The position numbers and the translations under genes were made by a program. This document shows positions 51,742 to 59,718 of a stretch of 64,000 nt of DNA, piece after piece. Source of the stretch: an uncultured Campylobacter sp. (GTDB taxonomy: Bacteria > Campylobacterota > Campylobacteria > Campylobacterales > Campylobacteraceae); assembly GCF_944323605.1 (NCBI RefSeq), contig NZ_CALUTC010000007.1:16720-80719 (forward strand). The letters are read 5' to 3'. Each line of letters begins with the position of its first letter. The first letter of the stretch is position 1. The notes under the pieces are model-generated. The model was not told where the DNA came from. It was given only the letters and a program-made list of their open reading frames with translations, and ran no database searches.

Positions 51742-52849
51742 AGCAAATCCTTTTTGAAGAATTTGCTATGAAGGTTTTGTTGTTTATTAAGCTATACCTT
51801 AAAGCCCCCCCCCCGTTTTGATTTTTATACCATTCATACATCATTTTAATCCCTTGTTCTAAATTTATTTTGTGTTCCCAGCCTAAAGAGTGGATTTTTG
51901 AACAATCCATAAGCCTATCCATAGTAGAATCTGGTCTTTGAGTGTTAAAAAATATTTTACCTTTAAAACCAACTATTTCTTTTGTCATTTGTGCCACTTC
52001 TGCTATACTGTAAGCTACGCCAGAACCGACATTTATATGAGTATTTTGAGGATTATTGCTTTTTGCTAAATCTTTAAATTCTATGTTATTCATCACAAAG
52101 ATACTTACATCAGCTAAGTCATCACTATGTATAAATTCTCTTTTTACTTTACCTGTCCCCCAAATTTCTACGCTATCTTTAGATATGCCAAAATCTTTAA
52201 GTAATTTTAAGGCTTCTTGTTCTTTTAGGTTTAAATCTCTTAAAACACCTTCAAAATTACCTTCTTCAAGCATTTTAGCTAAATGAAATTTTCTTAATAA
52301 AGCTGGTAAAACTCTACTTTTTCCAAAGTCAAAATTCGCTCTAGTTCCGTATAGATTGTTTATAGCTAGACAGAAAAATTGTGTTTTATACTGTAAGTTA
52401 TACGCTTCACACATTGCAGCTTGTGCAATTTTGGCTATACCCATAGTGTATGCACCATATTCTAAATTTCCTTCTAGCATATAGTTTTCTTTCAAAGGAT
52501 TTTTAGCTAAGTAAGGATACATATAGCCAGAACCATAACAAATAAGCTTTTTTACACCGTTTAAGTAGCTTTGGTGAATTATATTATTTTGAATCATCAA
52601 ATTTTCATAGATAAAATCCGCTCTTTGTGCAACATTAGCAGCTCCGCAAGGTAAAACCGCACACAAAAATACATATTCTGGTTTTTCCTCTTTAAATAGA
52701 TTTTGCACCGCTTCTTGATTGATTAAATCGAGTTCTGTTCTTGTTTTTAAAATAAGATTATGAAATCCTCTTTTTTTGAGATTTTCTACCAGAGCAGTCC
52801 CGGCAGTCCCTCTGTGTCCTGCAATGTAAATTTTAGAATCTTTATTCAT
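51734..52849 (-). CDS. Cj1427-like SDR with Met for catalytic Tyr
   Basis: 371-aa extended SDR. Motifs AGHRGTAGTALVENL and CYGSGYMYPYLAKNP align with the paralogues, but the YxxxK motif reads MGIAK (Met ~136, Lys ~140), where neighbours have YALAK and YAIGK. C. jejuni Cj1427, as I recall, is a GDP-D-glycero-D-manno-heptose 4-dehydrogenase with the same type of change; I infer that function. Start at ATG 52849 (MNKDSKIYIAGHRG) with AAAGGA ahead; the longer frame at 52927 lies in the epimerase gene. In this G10 state it carries a 27-residue tail ending over the next start. Confidence 0.82.
   Translation of the reverse strand: MNKDSKIYIAGHRGTAGTALVENLKKRGFHNLILKTRTELDLINQEAVQNLFKEEKPEYVFLCAVLPCGAANVAQRADFIYENLMIQNNIIHQSYLNGVKKLICYGSGYMYPYLAKNPLKENYMLEGNLEYGAYTMGIAKIAQAAMCEAYNLQYKTQFFCLAINNLYGTRANFDFGKSRVLPALLRKFHLAKMLEEGNFEGVLRDLNLKEQEALKLLKDFGISKDSVEIWGTGKVKREFIHSDDLADVSIFVMNNIEFKDLAKSNNPQNTHINVGSGVAYSIAEVAQMTKEIVGFKGKIFFNTQRPDSTMDRLMDCSKIHSLGWEHKINLEQGIKMMYEWYKNQNGGGALRYSLINNKTFIANSSKRICYA
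51739..51770 (-). promoter_or_regulatory. Hairpin burying the start codon of SDR 51741
   Basis: mRNA CATAGCAAAT, 12-nt loop with AAAAAGG, ATTTGCTATG: perfect 10-bp stem with the ATG at its base. The tail of the upstream gene is read through this stem (ending TAA at 51736-51734) only in the G10 frame, which is the present state. Confidence 0.7.
51805..51814 (-). repeat. G10 tract at 3' end of the Cj1427-like gene
   Basis: Ten G. Present frame gives ALRYSLINN… tail to 51734; G9 would stop at NGGGL, G8/G11 at GFKV. Confidence 0.95.
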
Positions 52850-52851
52850 AA

Positions 52852-53409
52852 TTAATGTCCTTTTGTGTGGTCTTCTTTTGTTGCAGCTAAGTCTCTTTCT
52901 GAAATAATTGGATCTTTTATGCCCCAATCAATGCCTATTCTATCATCGTTATACGCAAAAGTAAATTGTTCATTTATATCCGCATATTCTCCATCATATG
53001 CGTATTTATAATGATATACTGCCTTGTGCGATTTTACTAAATGAGCGTTTCCCATTCTAGGCGTGAGTAAAAGTAGAATTTGGTTATCTTCATTTATTAA
53101 GAATTTTTCATATTTAAGATAGCTAGGGCTTTCTTTCCTGCAATCAACCACTACTTGAAGTATTTCTCCATATACACAGGTTACAAGTTTATAGCTTTTA
53201 TCGTCCCCGTGTATTCCTCTTAAAACATTTTGCACAGAAGTGCTAAATTTATCGTGTTTGAAAAATAAAGTAGGTGGCAACAGTTTTTCTATGTAGTCTT
53301 TATGAAAAGAAGTCCAAATATTTCCTCTTGAATCTTTTCCCATATCAGGCTTTATTATCCATAGATCTTTTATTATCTTGCTTTCTTGTATATCAAAGGA
53401 AAAACTCAT
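52852..53409 (-). CDS. RfbC-type GDP-sugar 3,5-epimerase (second copy)
   Basis: 185-aa cupin of the dTDP-4-dehydrorhamnose 3,5-epimerase family. VLRGIHGDDKSYKLV with the catalytic His, LLTPRMGNAHLVKSH, YHYKYAYDGEYADINEQF and FAYNDDRIGIDWG are diagnostic. Acts on GDP-4-keto-heptose in C. jejuni homologues (Cj1430 type), which I infer here. Its ribosome binding site lies in a 10-bp hairpin and the previous gene's tail ends TGA over its ATG. Confidence 0.88.
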   Translation of the reverse strand: MSFSFDIQESKIIKDLWIIKPDMGKDSRGNIWTSFHKDYIEKLLPPTLFFKHDKFSTSVQNVLRGIHGDDKSYKLVTCVYGEILQVVVDCRKESPSYLKYEKFLINEDNQILLLLTPRMGNAHLVKSHKAVYHYKYAYDGEYADINEQFTFAYNDDRIGIDWGIKDPIISERDLAATKEDHTKGH

Positions 53410-53426
53410 GCTACTCTCCTTTGATA
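53391..53426 (-). promoter_or_regulatory. Hairpin burying the ribosome binding site of epimerase 53409
   Basis: mRNA TATCAAAGGA, 16-nt loop containing the ATG, TCCTTTGATA: perfect 10-bp stem. Most of AAAGGAG is in the 5' arm. The upstream tail runs through it in the present G10 frame. Confidence 0.75.
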
Positions 53427-54551
53427 ATTTTTGCTAAAACAATCTAAAAATAAACAGTTACAAAGACTTAAAGCCCCCCCCCCGTTTCGATTTTTATACC
53501 ATTCATACATCATAAAAAGTCCTTTATCAAGTGAAATTTCTGTTTTAAATCCAAAAGATCTCAATTTTGTGCTATCAGTAAGTCGCCTTAAAACGCCGTC
53601 TGGCTTATCAGCGTTAAAATAAATATTTCCCTTAAAACCAACGATATCTTTTATCATCAAAGCTAAATCTTTTATGCTAGTGCTTGTATTTGTGGATATA
53701 TTTAAATGAGTATTTTGAATTTCTTTTTTATTTTTTGTTAAATCTTTAAAATTTATATTTTGCATAGCAAAAATCATTGCTCTAGCCAAATCTTCACTAT
53801 GCAAAAATTCTCTACTAGCTTTGCCACTTCCCCAAATTTCAACTTCATCTTTTGTTATACCAAAAGATGATAAGTAGCTTTTTATGTCTTTTTCAAGTAG
53901 GTTAATTTTATCATTTATAAATATATCTTTTAAAATAAGCTCATTTTCCCCTAGACTCAAAAGCTTTGCAAGATGAAATTTTCGTATAAGTGCAGGTATA
54001 ACGTGGGCTTTTTTTAAATCAAATTTATCATTATTTCCATATAAATTTATAGGCACCAAAGATATAAAATTTGTATTATACTGGATATTATAAGATTCAC
54101 AAAGCAAAAGCCCAGCTAGTTTTGCTAATGCGTATGGTTTGTTTGTGAATTCTAAATCGCCGCTAAAAAGCATATCTTCCGTGGTAGGGTAGGGCGAGTT
54201 TTTTGGATAAACTGTAGTTGATGATAAAAATAATAATTTTTTAGTACCAAATTTGTAAGCACAGTTTATAATATTTGCTTCTATCATCAAATTTTCATAC
54301 AAAAAGTCAGCCCTTTGGCTCAAATTTGCCATTATCCCACCAGCTTTTGCAGCACATAAAAATATAAATTCTGGTTTTTCTTTTTCAAAAAAACTTTCAA
54401 CATCTTTTTGTCTGCTTAAATCAATGTCCTTATGAGTTTTTGTGATGATATTATCAAAACCTTGTTTTTTAAGCTCACTTAGTAAAGCAGAACCTACAAG
54501 CCCTCTGTGTCCCGCTAAAAAAATTTTAGAATCTTTTTTCATCTTATTCAT
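53406..54551 (-). CDS. GDP-fucose-synthase-like SDR (first copy)
   Basis: 381 aa including a tract-encoded tail. NAD(P) site AGHRGLVGSALLSEL, LSSTTVYPKNSPYP with Ser, PYALAKLAG with Tyr/Lys, all intact. Presumably a C4 reductase or C5-epimerase/reductase for a GDP-4-keto sugar. Last residues NGGGALSLCNCLFLDCFS… come from the G10 frame and end over the next ATG. A paralogue of the genes at 51741 and 52849. Confidence 0.85.
   Translation of the reverse strand: MNKMKKDSKIFLAGHRGLVGSALLSELKKQGFDNIITKTHKDIDLSRQKDVESFFEKEKPEFIFLCAAKAGGIMANLSQRADFLYENLMIEANIINCAYKFGTKKLLFLSSTTVYPKNSPYPTTEDMLFSGDLEFTNKPYALAKLAGLLLCESYNIQYNTNFISLVPINLYGNNDKFDLKKAHVIPALIRKFHLAKLLSLGENELILKDIFINDKINLLEKDIKSYLSSFGITKDEVEIWGSGKASREFLHSEDLARAMIFAMQNINFKDLTKNKKEIQNTHLNISTNTSTSIKDLALMIKDIVGFKGNIYFNADKPDGVLRRLTDSTKLRSFGFKTEISLDKGLFMMYEWYKNRNGGGALSLCNCLFLDCFSKNYQRRVA
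53474..53483 (-). repeat. G10 tract at 3' end of SDR 53406-54551
   Basis: Ten G. G10 reads through to the next start; G9 stops at NGGGL, G8/G11 at GFKSL. Confidence 0.95.
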
Positions 54552-54560
54552 TGGATTATT

Positions 54561-55461
54561 TTAGCATTTTTTTCTTAAAAATTTTATAGGTATTTCTGGG
54601 TTTGCTAAAAAAGTAGGATAATCTAAGCTAGAATCTATCTCCTCTACAAAGTCAAGATTTTTTAAGTCTTTTTTTCTGACATAAGAAAGTTCTGCTGTTG
54701 TGCTATGAAAAAGCCCATTTGAGTAGAATATTTTACCGTGATTATTAAAATGTAGATGTATGGGTATAAAATATTCGTTTAGTTTTTCTAAAATTTTAAT
54801 CCTTTTTGAAAAGCCCTCGTTTTCTTCCGGATTTAGTCCGTGAAATTCAAATATAATTTGGGAAAAATGTTCATCAAGCATAGCTATATCCGTATTTTCT
54901 AGCATTTCCCATTCGAAATTTTCTATATCACATTGTAAAATATCGTTTTTATTTAATTTGTTTTCTTTTATAACCGTATTTAAGCTTATGAATTCGCCTT
55001 CATCTTTAGCACCTATAAATTTTTTGTGCCAAATAATATTTTTGTGCTTGTAAGGTGCTTTTTCAATACTTGCATCGTATTGTATCACTTTAAAACCAAG
55101 CTCTGCCATTTCTAAATCAAAAGGAGAATAATCGCTTACGCCAAGAGAAATGACAATGCCCCCCCCCCGTTTTTGAATTTTTAGGCTCTTGCAAAACGTA
55201 ACCACCGTCGTTTTCACCGCCTATTCTTACAAGTTTTTTATCGCTTTTAACTGGTCTAAAAAGCTCTAAATATTTGCAAATTCTTTTATAAACTTGAGGA
55301 TTGTGATTTAATCTTATGAAATTTCTATCTCTATCTTGCAAAAGTAGTAATAAAATTTCCTTGTGTTTTTTATCTTTTACTGTTTGTTTTATTATGTTGC
55401 TTGTTAGTATTTGATAATTTAATTGATTGTTAGACTTTAAAAGATTTTTTAATTCTTGCAT
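54561..55461 (-). CDS. FkbM-like methyltransferase, phase-variable, OFF
   Basis: SAM-dependent methyltransferase split by a G10 tract. Upstream (55461 to 55117) MQELKNLLKSNNQLNYQ… then GGENDGGYVLQEPKN. Downstream ISLGVSDYSPFDLEMA, QYDASIEKAPY and LQCDIENFEWEML (the FkbM DxE motif), ending KFLRKKC. G10 stops it at TGGGHCHFSWRKRLFSF; G9 gives a ~299-aa protein (TGGGIVISLGV). Probably O-methylates a surface sugar on and off. Overlaps the epimerase gene before it by 13 nt. Confidence 0.8.
55159..55168 (-). repeat. G10 tract inside the FkbM-like gene
   Basis: Ten G; G9 or G12 restores the frame. Confidence 0.95.
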
Positions 55462-55991
55462 ATAATCTCCTTGTCTCTATCTGATAAAATAGGTTCTTTT
55501 ACAAGCCAATCTATCCCTAAGCTTTTATCATTGTAAGCGACTGTAAATTGTTCGTTTGCATCTACATAATCGCCCTCATAAGCACATTTGTAGTAATAAA
55601 TAGCCTCATCACTAAGAACTGCGTGAGAATTGCCAAAACCAGCAGGCACAAGCACGCAAAAACGATTTTCATCACTCATTATAAAGCTTTGATGTTTTTT
55701 GTATGTTTTACTGTCCTTGTTTAAATCCACAACAACTTGTTGAATTTTACCCTTTAAACAAGTGCAAAGTTTAAATGTTTTTGTATCTCCATGTATGCCT
55801 CTGATGACGTTTTTTTTGGAATGTATAACTTTATCGTGTTTGAATTTTAAATCATTTGGGAGCAAGCAGTCTATCTCATCGCTTAAGAATACAGAATAAA
55901 TTTCTCCTCTTAAATCACTAAATTTATTGATGTGTATGATATAAACACCATCTAAAACGTTTGATTTTTCTACTCTAAAGTCTATGCTCAT
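55449..55991 (-). CDS. RfbC-type GDP-sugar 3,5-epimerase (first copy)
   Basis: 180-aa cupin, close relative of the gene at 53409. VIRGIHGDTKTFKLCTCLKG with catalytic His, LVPAGFGNSHAVLSDEAIYYYKCAYEGDYVDANEQFTVAYND. Likely a C3/C5 epimerase of GDP-4-keto-heptose or -hexose. Its start codon sits in the loop of a 13-bp hairpin whose stem holds most of the ribosome binding site, and the G9 tract upstream leaves this copy uncoupled at present. Confidence 0.88.
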   Translation of the reverse strand: MSIDFRVEKSNVLDGVYIIHINKFSDLRGEIYSVFLSDEIDCLLPNDLKFKHDKVIHSKKNVIRGIHGDTKTFKLCTCLKGKIQQVVVDLNKDSKTYKKHQSFIMSDENRFCVLVPAGFGNSHAVLSDEAIYYYKCAYEGDYVDANEQFTVAYNDKSLGIDWLVKEPILSDRDKEIICKN

Positions 55992-56012
55992 TATGCAACC
56001 TTTAGAGTAGAA
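55968..56012 (-). promoter_or_regulatory. 13-bp hairpin around the start of epimerase 55991
   Basis: mRNA TTCTACTCTAAAG, 19-nt loop with GTTGCATAATGAGC, CTTTAGAGTAGAA: perfect 13-bp stem. TAAAG of the TAAAGG site is paired. A G10 upstream frame would end with TAA at 55992-55990, overlapping the ATG (TAATG). Confidence 0.8.
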
Positions 56013-56049
56013 TTTAGGTTTAGGCTTTGTAAATTTAAATTGCTATATC

Positions 56050-57222
56050 TTAAAGCCCCCCCCCGTTCAATACTTTGTCAAGCAAATTTAATTCTTTGCT
56101 TATATCTATTTGGTGATTTCCTACAAAAAATCCATTTTCTTGTAGATAATTTGCGTTTTTAAGCTCTTTATGAATTTCGTAATCAAAATATTTTATTACT
56201 TCATTTTGAGTAAAATCTCCCGCATTTATAGGACGGTATTCTATTTTATTTTCTTTTAATTTTTTCAGAACATCACTTCTTTTAAGTTTAGACTCTGGTC
56301 GAATAATTAAAGAAAAACCAAACCATGTGCTAGTGCCAATTTCTTTTTGTATTATAAAATCTTTATGATCTTTGAAGTATTCGCAAAATAGTTTTGCATT
56401 TTCTTTTCTATGTTTTAGAAAATCAGGGAGTTTTTTTAACTGTTCTATTCCTATGGCACCGCTCATTTCAACAGGACGGACATTATAGCCCGGTAAAACA
56501 AATCTAAAGGCTTCGCTAAACCAATCATCGCTTTTTGGTGTTACTAAATTATCTTTTGGTAAATTTCTAGTCCAGCCGTGAGCTCTCAAACAAAGTAAGA
56601 TATGGTAAAGCTCCTCATCATCTGTAACGACAAAGCCACCTTCCATAGTCGCCATATGGTGCGAGTAAAAAGTCGAAAATGTTCCCATTATCCCAAAAGT
56701 GCCTGCTTGTTTTCCTTTATACTCTGCACCCATTGATTCACAATTATCTTCGATTAAAATTATATCTTTGTCTTTTATCATATCTTTTATGGCGTCAAAA
56801 TCATTTGGATTTCCAAGCAAATTTACGCACATTATCATCTTAGTTTTGTCGCTAATAGCATCTTGTAAGGCTTCTAAATCATAGTTAAGACTGTATAAAT
56901 CTACATCAACAAATTTCAGCTTAAGCCCATATTGATAAAGCGGATAATAAGTTGTGCTCCACGAAACTGCTGGAACTATGACTTCATCACCTCTTTTAAG
57001 CTTTGGCTTTTTAGTGTAAAAAAGTGCAGCTGTGGCGATAAGATTTGCTGCCGAGCCAGAACTTACCATTACTGCGTATTTTGATTTTACAAATTTAGCA
57101 AAGTCTTTTTCAAACTGTGCCACCTTTTCTCCCATAGTGAACATATCACTATCTATGACATCTTGTATAGCCTTTAATTCCGCTTTATCCCAAGTGGATG
57201 AGGCTAGGGGATAGTTATACAT
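56050..57222 (-). CDS. ColD-like GDP-4-keto-6-deoxy-sugar 3-dehydratase (PLP)
   Basis: 390-aa DegT/DnrJ/EryC1-fold enzyme. In place of the PLP-lysine motif it has FYSHHMATMEGG: the His substitution that marks the 3-dehydratases ColD and RfbH rather than aminotransferases. Other sites: SSGSAANLIA, IEDNCESMGAEY, GYNVRPVEMSGAIG. It should remove the C3 hydroxyl to give a 3,6-dideoxy sugar, hexose (colitose route) or heptose. Ends NGGGL at a G9 tract; G10 would add about 21 residues. Confidence 0.85.
   Translation of the reverse strand: MYNYPLASSTWDKAELKAIQDVIDSDMFTMGEKVAQFEKDFAKFVKSKYAVMVSSGSAANLIATAALFYTKKPKLKRGDEVIVPAVSWSTTYYPLYQYGLKLKFVDVDLYSLNYDLEALQDAISDKTKMIMCVNLLGNPNDFDAIKDMIKDKDIILIEDNCESMGAEYKGKQAGTFGIMGTFSTFYSHHMATMEGGFVVTDDEELYHILLCLRAHGWTRNLPKDNLVTPKSDDWFSEAFRFVLPGYNVRPVEMSGAIGIEQLKKLPDFLKHRKENAKLFCEYFKDHKDFIIQKEIGTSTWFGFSLIIRPESKLKRSDVLKKLKENKIEYRPINAGDFTQNEVIKYFDYEIHKELKNANYLQENGFFVGNHQIDISKELNLLDKVLNGGGL
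56056..56064 (-). repeat. G9 tract at 3' end of the ColD-like gene
   Basis: Nine G. G9 stops at once; G8 stops at GFKI; G10 would read ALRYSNLNLQ… to the next ATG. Confidence 0.95.
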
Positions 57223-57274
57223 TATATATTCCTTTGTAAAAAAATAGGCTTTATTATATCATTTTTTATTATAT

Positions 57275-57961
57275 TTATAGTTGTGTTACATATTCTTTAA
57301 AATTATTATAGTCTTTTGGTATCCCAATATCTATAAAATAATCATCAAATGGTTTTGCTTTAGCATTTAGAAGTTTAAAATTTGCTTGCAAAAAATCTTC
57401 AAAAGAAAAATTATCTTCTAATTTAAAGTCTTTGAATATATCCTTTGATACTAGATAAATTCCACCGTTTATAAAACCTTCTTTATGAAACTTTTTTTCT
57501 TCAAATGAAGTGATTAGAAAATTATCATTAAAATTTATACAGCCATATCTATCAAAATCCAGCATTTTTTTTAGAGCTATACAAATTTTACTATTATCTA
57601 GAGTCATATTTTTTAAATTTATATCAAAAAAAGTGTCTCCATTTAATACAAAACAATCAGAATTCATTAAAGATAGAGCTTGTTTTATGGCACCACCTGT
57701 GCCGAGAGGATTTTTTTCTATGCTGTATTTTATATCCATATTTAAAAAGCTATCTTTAAAATACTCTTGTATAACTTCATACTTGTAAGAAACGGCTAAA
57801 ACAACCTCTTTTATATCTTGTTTTTGTAGGTATTCTAATACAAATGATAAAAAAGGCTTATTTCCGATAGGTGCCATAGGCTTAGGCACGTCTTTTACGA
57901 CAGCTCTTAGTCTAGTGCCAAGACCTCCACATAAAACTATGGCTTTATTGCTTGAATCCAT
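57275..57961 (-). CDS. hddC: D-glycero-D-manno-heptose 1-phosphate guanylyltransferase
   Basis: 228-aa nucleotidyltransferase. AIVLCGGLGTRLRAVVKDVPKPMAPI at the N-terminus, VLNGDTFFDI metal site, FINGGIYLVSK. With GmhA and HddA it makes GDP-D-glycero-alpha-D-manno-heptose, the precursor of Campylobacter capsule heptoses. Start at ATG 57961 overlaps gmhA by 17 nt; a TTG at 57967 is possible. Confidence 0.9.
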   Translation of the reverse strand: MDSSNKAIVLCGGLGTRLRAVVKDVPKPMAPIGNKPFLSFVLEYLQKQDIKEVVLAVSYKYEVIQEYFKDSFLNMDIKYSIEKNPLGTGGAIKQALSLMNSDCFVLNGDTFFDINLKNMTLDNSKICIALKKMLDFDRYGCINFNDNFLITSFEEKKFHKEGFINGGIYLVSKDIFKDFKLEDNFSFEDFLQANFKLLNAKAKPFDDYFIDIGIPKDYNNFKEYVTQL

Positions 57962-58535
57962 TGCCAAACAATTCTTCTTCGACTATAGCACAGATTATAT
58001 GACCTATGAGTATATGAGATTCTTGAATTCTTGGAGTTTTATTTGACGGCACTTTAATGCAATAATCACATAAATCTCTCATCTTTCCACCGCTTTCTCC
58101 TGTTAATCCTACAGAGATGACACCTTTTGATTTACACATTTTCAAAGCTTCTATTATATTTGCACTGTTTCCGCTTGTTGAAATTCCTATAAAGATATCT
58201 CCTTTTTTTGCTTGAGCTTCTATCTGTCTTGCAAAAAGTCTTTCATAACCGTAATCATTTCCTATGGCGGTTAATATAGAAGAGTCCGTTGTGATAGCTA
58301 TAGATGGAAGTCCTTCTCTATCAAAATAAAATCTAGATACAAATTCAGCTGCTATGTGTTGTGCGTCAGCTGCAGATCCACCATTTCCAGCTAGAATAGT
58401 TTTGTTTCCATTTTTATACGCTTTTATGCACTCCAAAGCTACTTCTCTTATAAGAGATAGTAAATTTTCATCTTGTAAAATTTTTTCTTTTGTGTTTATG
58501 CTGTCTTTAAAATGTTCTTTTATATAAGATATCAT
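57945..58535 (-). CDS. gmhA2: Sedoheptulose 7-phosphate isomerase
   Basis: 196-aa SIS-domain isomerase that makes D-glycero-D-manno-heptose 7-phosphate. GNGGSAADAQHIAAEF and GISTSGNSANIIEAL are diagnostic, with Glu/His catalytic residues in HIAAEF and QESHILIGHI. Started at ATG 58535 (MISYIKEHF) because TAAGGAG lies 9 nt before it; an ATG at 58562 is upstream of that site. Named gmhA2 because it lies in the surface-sugar cluster; it could be the only copy. Confidence 0.9.
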   Translation of the reverse strand: MISYIKEHFKDSINTKEKILQDENLLSLIREVALECIKAYKNGNKTILAGNGGSAADAQHIAAEFVSRFYFDREGLPSIAITTDSSILTAIGNDYGYERLFARQIEAQAKKGDIFIGISTSGNSANIIEALKMCKSKGVISVGLTGESGGKMRDLCDYCIKVPSNKTPRIQESHILIGHIICAIVEEELFGNGFKQ

Positions 58536-58656
58536 CTTTCTTATCTCCTTATTATTTATCATAAGTATATCATTAAATTTATTTAGTTTTTATAATGTTT
58601 AATATTTTTTATTTTTAAATAAATCAATTTTAAGGTGCATTAATTCGCTTGAAATC

Positions 58657-59676
58657 TCATAATTTCCACGACTTTGCTCCTTCTTTTGTAAAATAAAAAT
58701 CTTGCACATAACCTTGTTCTTTATTTAAGAGTTCAATCAATCGATATTTTTTGGTAGGATCTACTAAGAAAAACATAAATCCACCAGCCCCAGCTCCACT
58801 AGTCTTTCCGCTATAAGCACCATTTTGCATAGCAAGTTCATAAATTCTTTCTAGTTCATCATTGCTAACAATCTCTGAAATGATTTTTTTAGACTTCCAC
58901 GAACTTCCAAGAATTTTTGCTAATGTATCAAAATCGGCTTTAAAAAGTGCTTCTTTCATTGATATTGCATCTTGTTTTATTGCATGCATAGCTTCTAGCG
59001 ATTTTTCATCTCCTAATTTTCCTTTTTTGTGTTCTTCTATATCTTTAGCTTCTCTGGTTATATTAGTAAAATAAAGCACAGTTCTTGCTTCCAGTTCGCT
59101 TACTATCCAGTTTTTTATCCTCAATGGATTTACTATAACTCGCTTTTTATCATAAAATTCCATAAAGTTAAATCCGCCAAATGTTGCAGCATATTGATCC
59201 TGTGCCCCACCTACGATCCCCATATCTTCACGTTCGATTTCAAAAGCTAGTTTTGCAATGTCATATTCTCCAAGAGGCAAATTTAACCACTCAACAAATG
59301 CGTGTATCATACCAACCACAAGTGTTGAACTACCGCCTAATCCACTACCACTAGGCACATCAGAATAAGTATGAAGAGAAAAGCTTAAAGGTTTATGCGT
59401 AAAATCTTTAACAATACGGTTATAAACGGCTTTAAAAATATCTAATTTTCCATCATTTTTTAGATATGTATTACTTTCATATTCTGCATAAGAATTAGTA
59501 TCGGGCGAGTCAAAAATAATTTTATTATCATCTCTTTCTATTAAAGTGCAATGAATATAAAGCGATATTGTAGCATTTAGCACATATCCTATATATTTAT
59601 CACAATACAAATTTATATCTGTTCCACCGCCTGCAAGACCAAGTCTTAATGGGGTTTGTGAGCGTATTGTTTTCAT
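58657..59676 (-). CDS. hddA: D-glycero-D-manno-heptose 7-phosphate kinase
   Basis: 339-aa GHMP kinase. N-terminal RSQTPLRLGLAGGGTDINLYCDKYIGYVLNATI, ATP loop PSGSGLGGSSTLVVGMIHAF and C-terminal GKTSGAGAGGFMFFL. Phosphorylates C1 of heptose 7-phosphate. First gene of the minus-strand cluster; only 22 bases, containing AAGGATA, separate its ATG from the 20-bp inverted repeat, so its promoter must lie in or beyond the recombinase segment. Confidence 0.93.
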   Translation of the reverse strand: MKTIRSQTPLRLGLAGGGTDINLYCDKYIGYVLNATISLYIHCTLIERDDNKIIFDSPDTNSYAEYESNTYLKNDGKLDIFKAVYNRIVKDFTHKPLSFSLHTYSDVPSGSGLGGSSTLVVGMIHAFVEWLNLPLGEYDIAKLAFEIEREDMGIVGGAQDQYAATFGGFNFMEFYDKKRVIVNPLRIKNWIVSELEARTVLYFTNITREAKDIEEHKKGKLGDEKSLEAMHAIKQDAISMKEALFKADFDTLAKILGSSWKSKKIISEIVSNDELERIYELAMQNGAYSGKTSGAGAGGFMFFLVDPTKKYRLIELLNKEQGYVQDFYFTKEGAKSWKL

Positions 59677-59698
59677 AATATCTATCCTTGTTATTTTA

Positions 59699-59718
59699 AA
59701 AAAACGGACGATTAATTA
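59699..59718. repeat. Left 20-bp inverted repeat
   Basis: AAAAAACGGACGATTAATTA; perfect inverse of 60426-60445. The inner end overlaps an outward -10 box. Confidence 0.95.

Noticed and set aside
52849..52927. Longer N-terminus of the Cj1427-like SDR
   Set aside because: Extra residues are basic and out of family, they lie in the epimerase coding region, and AAAGGA fits the ATG at 52849.
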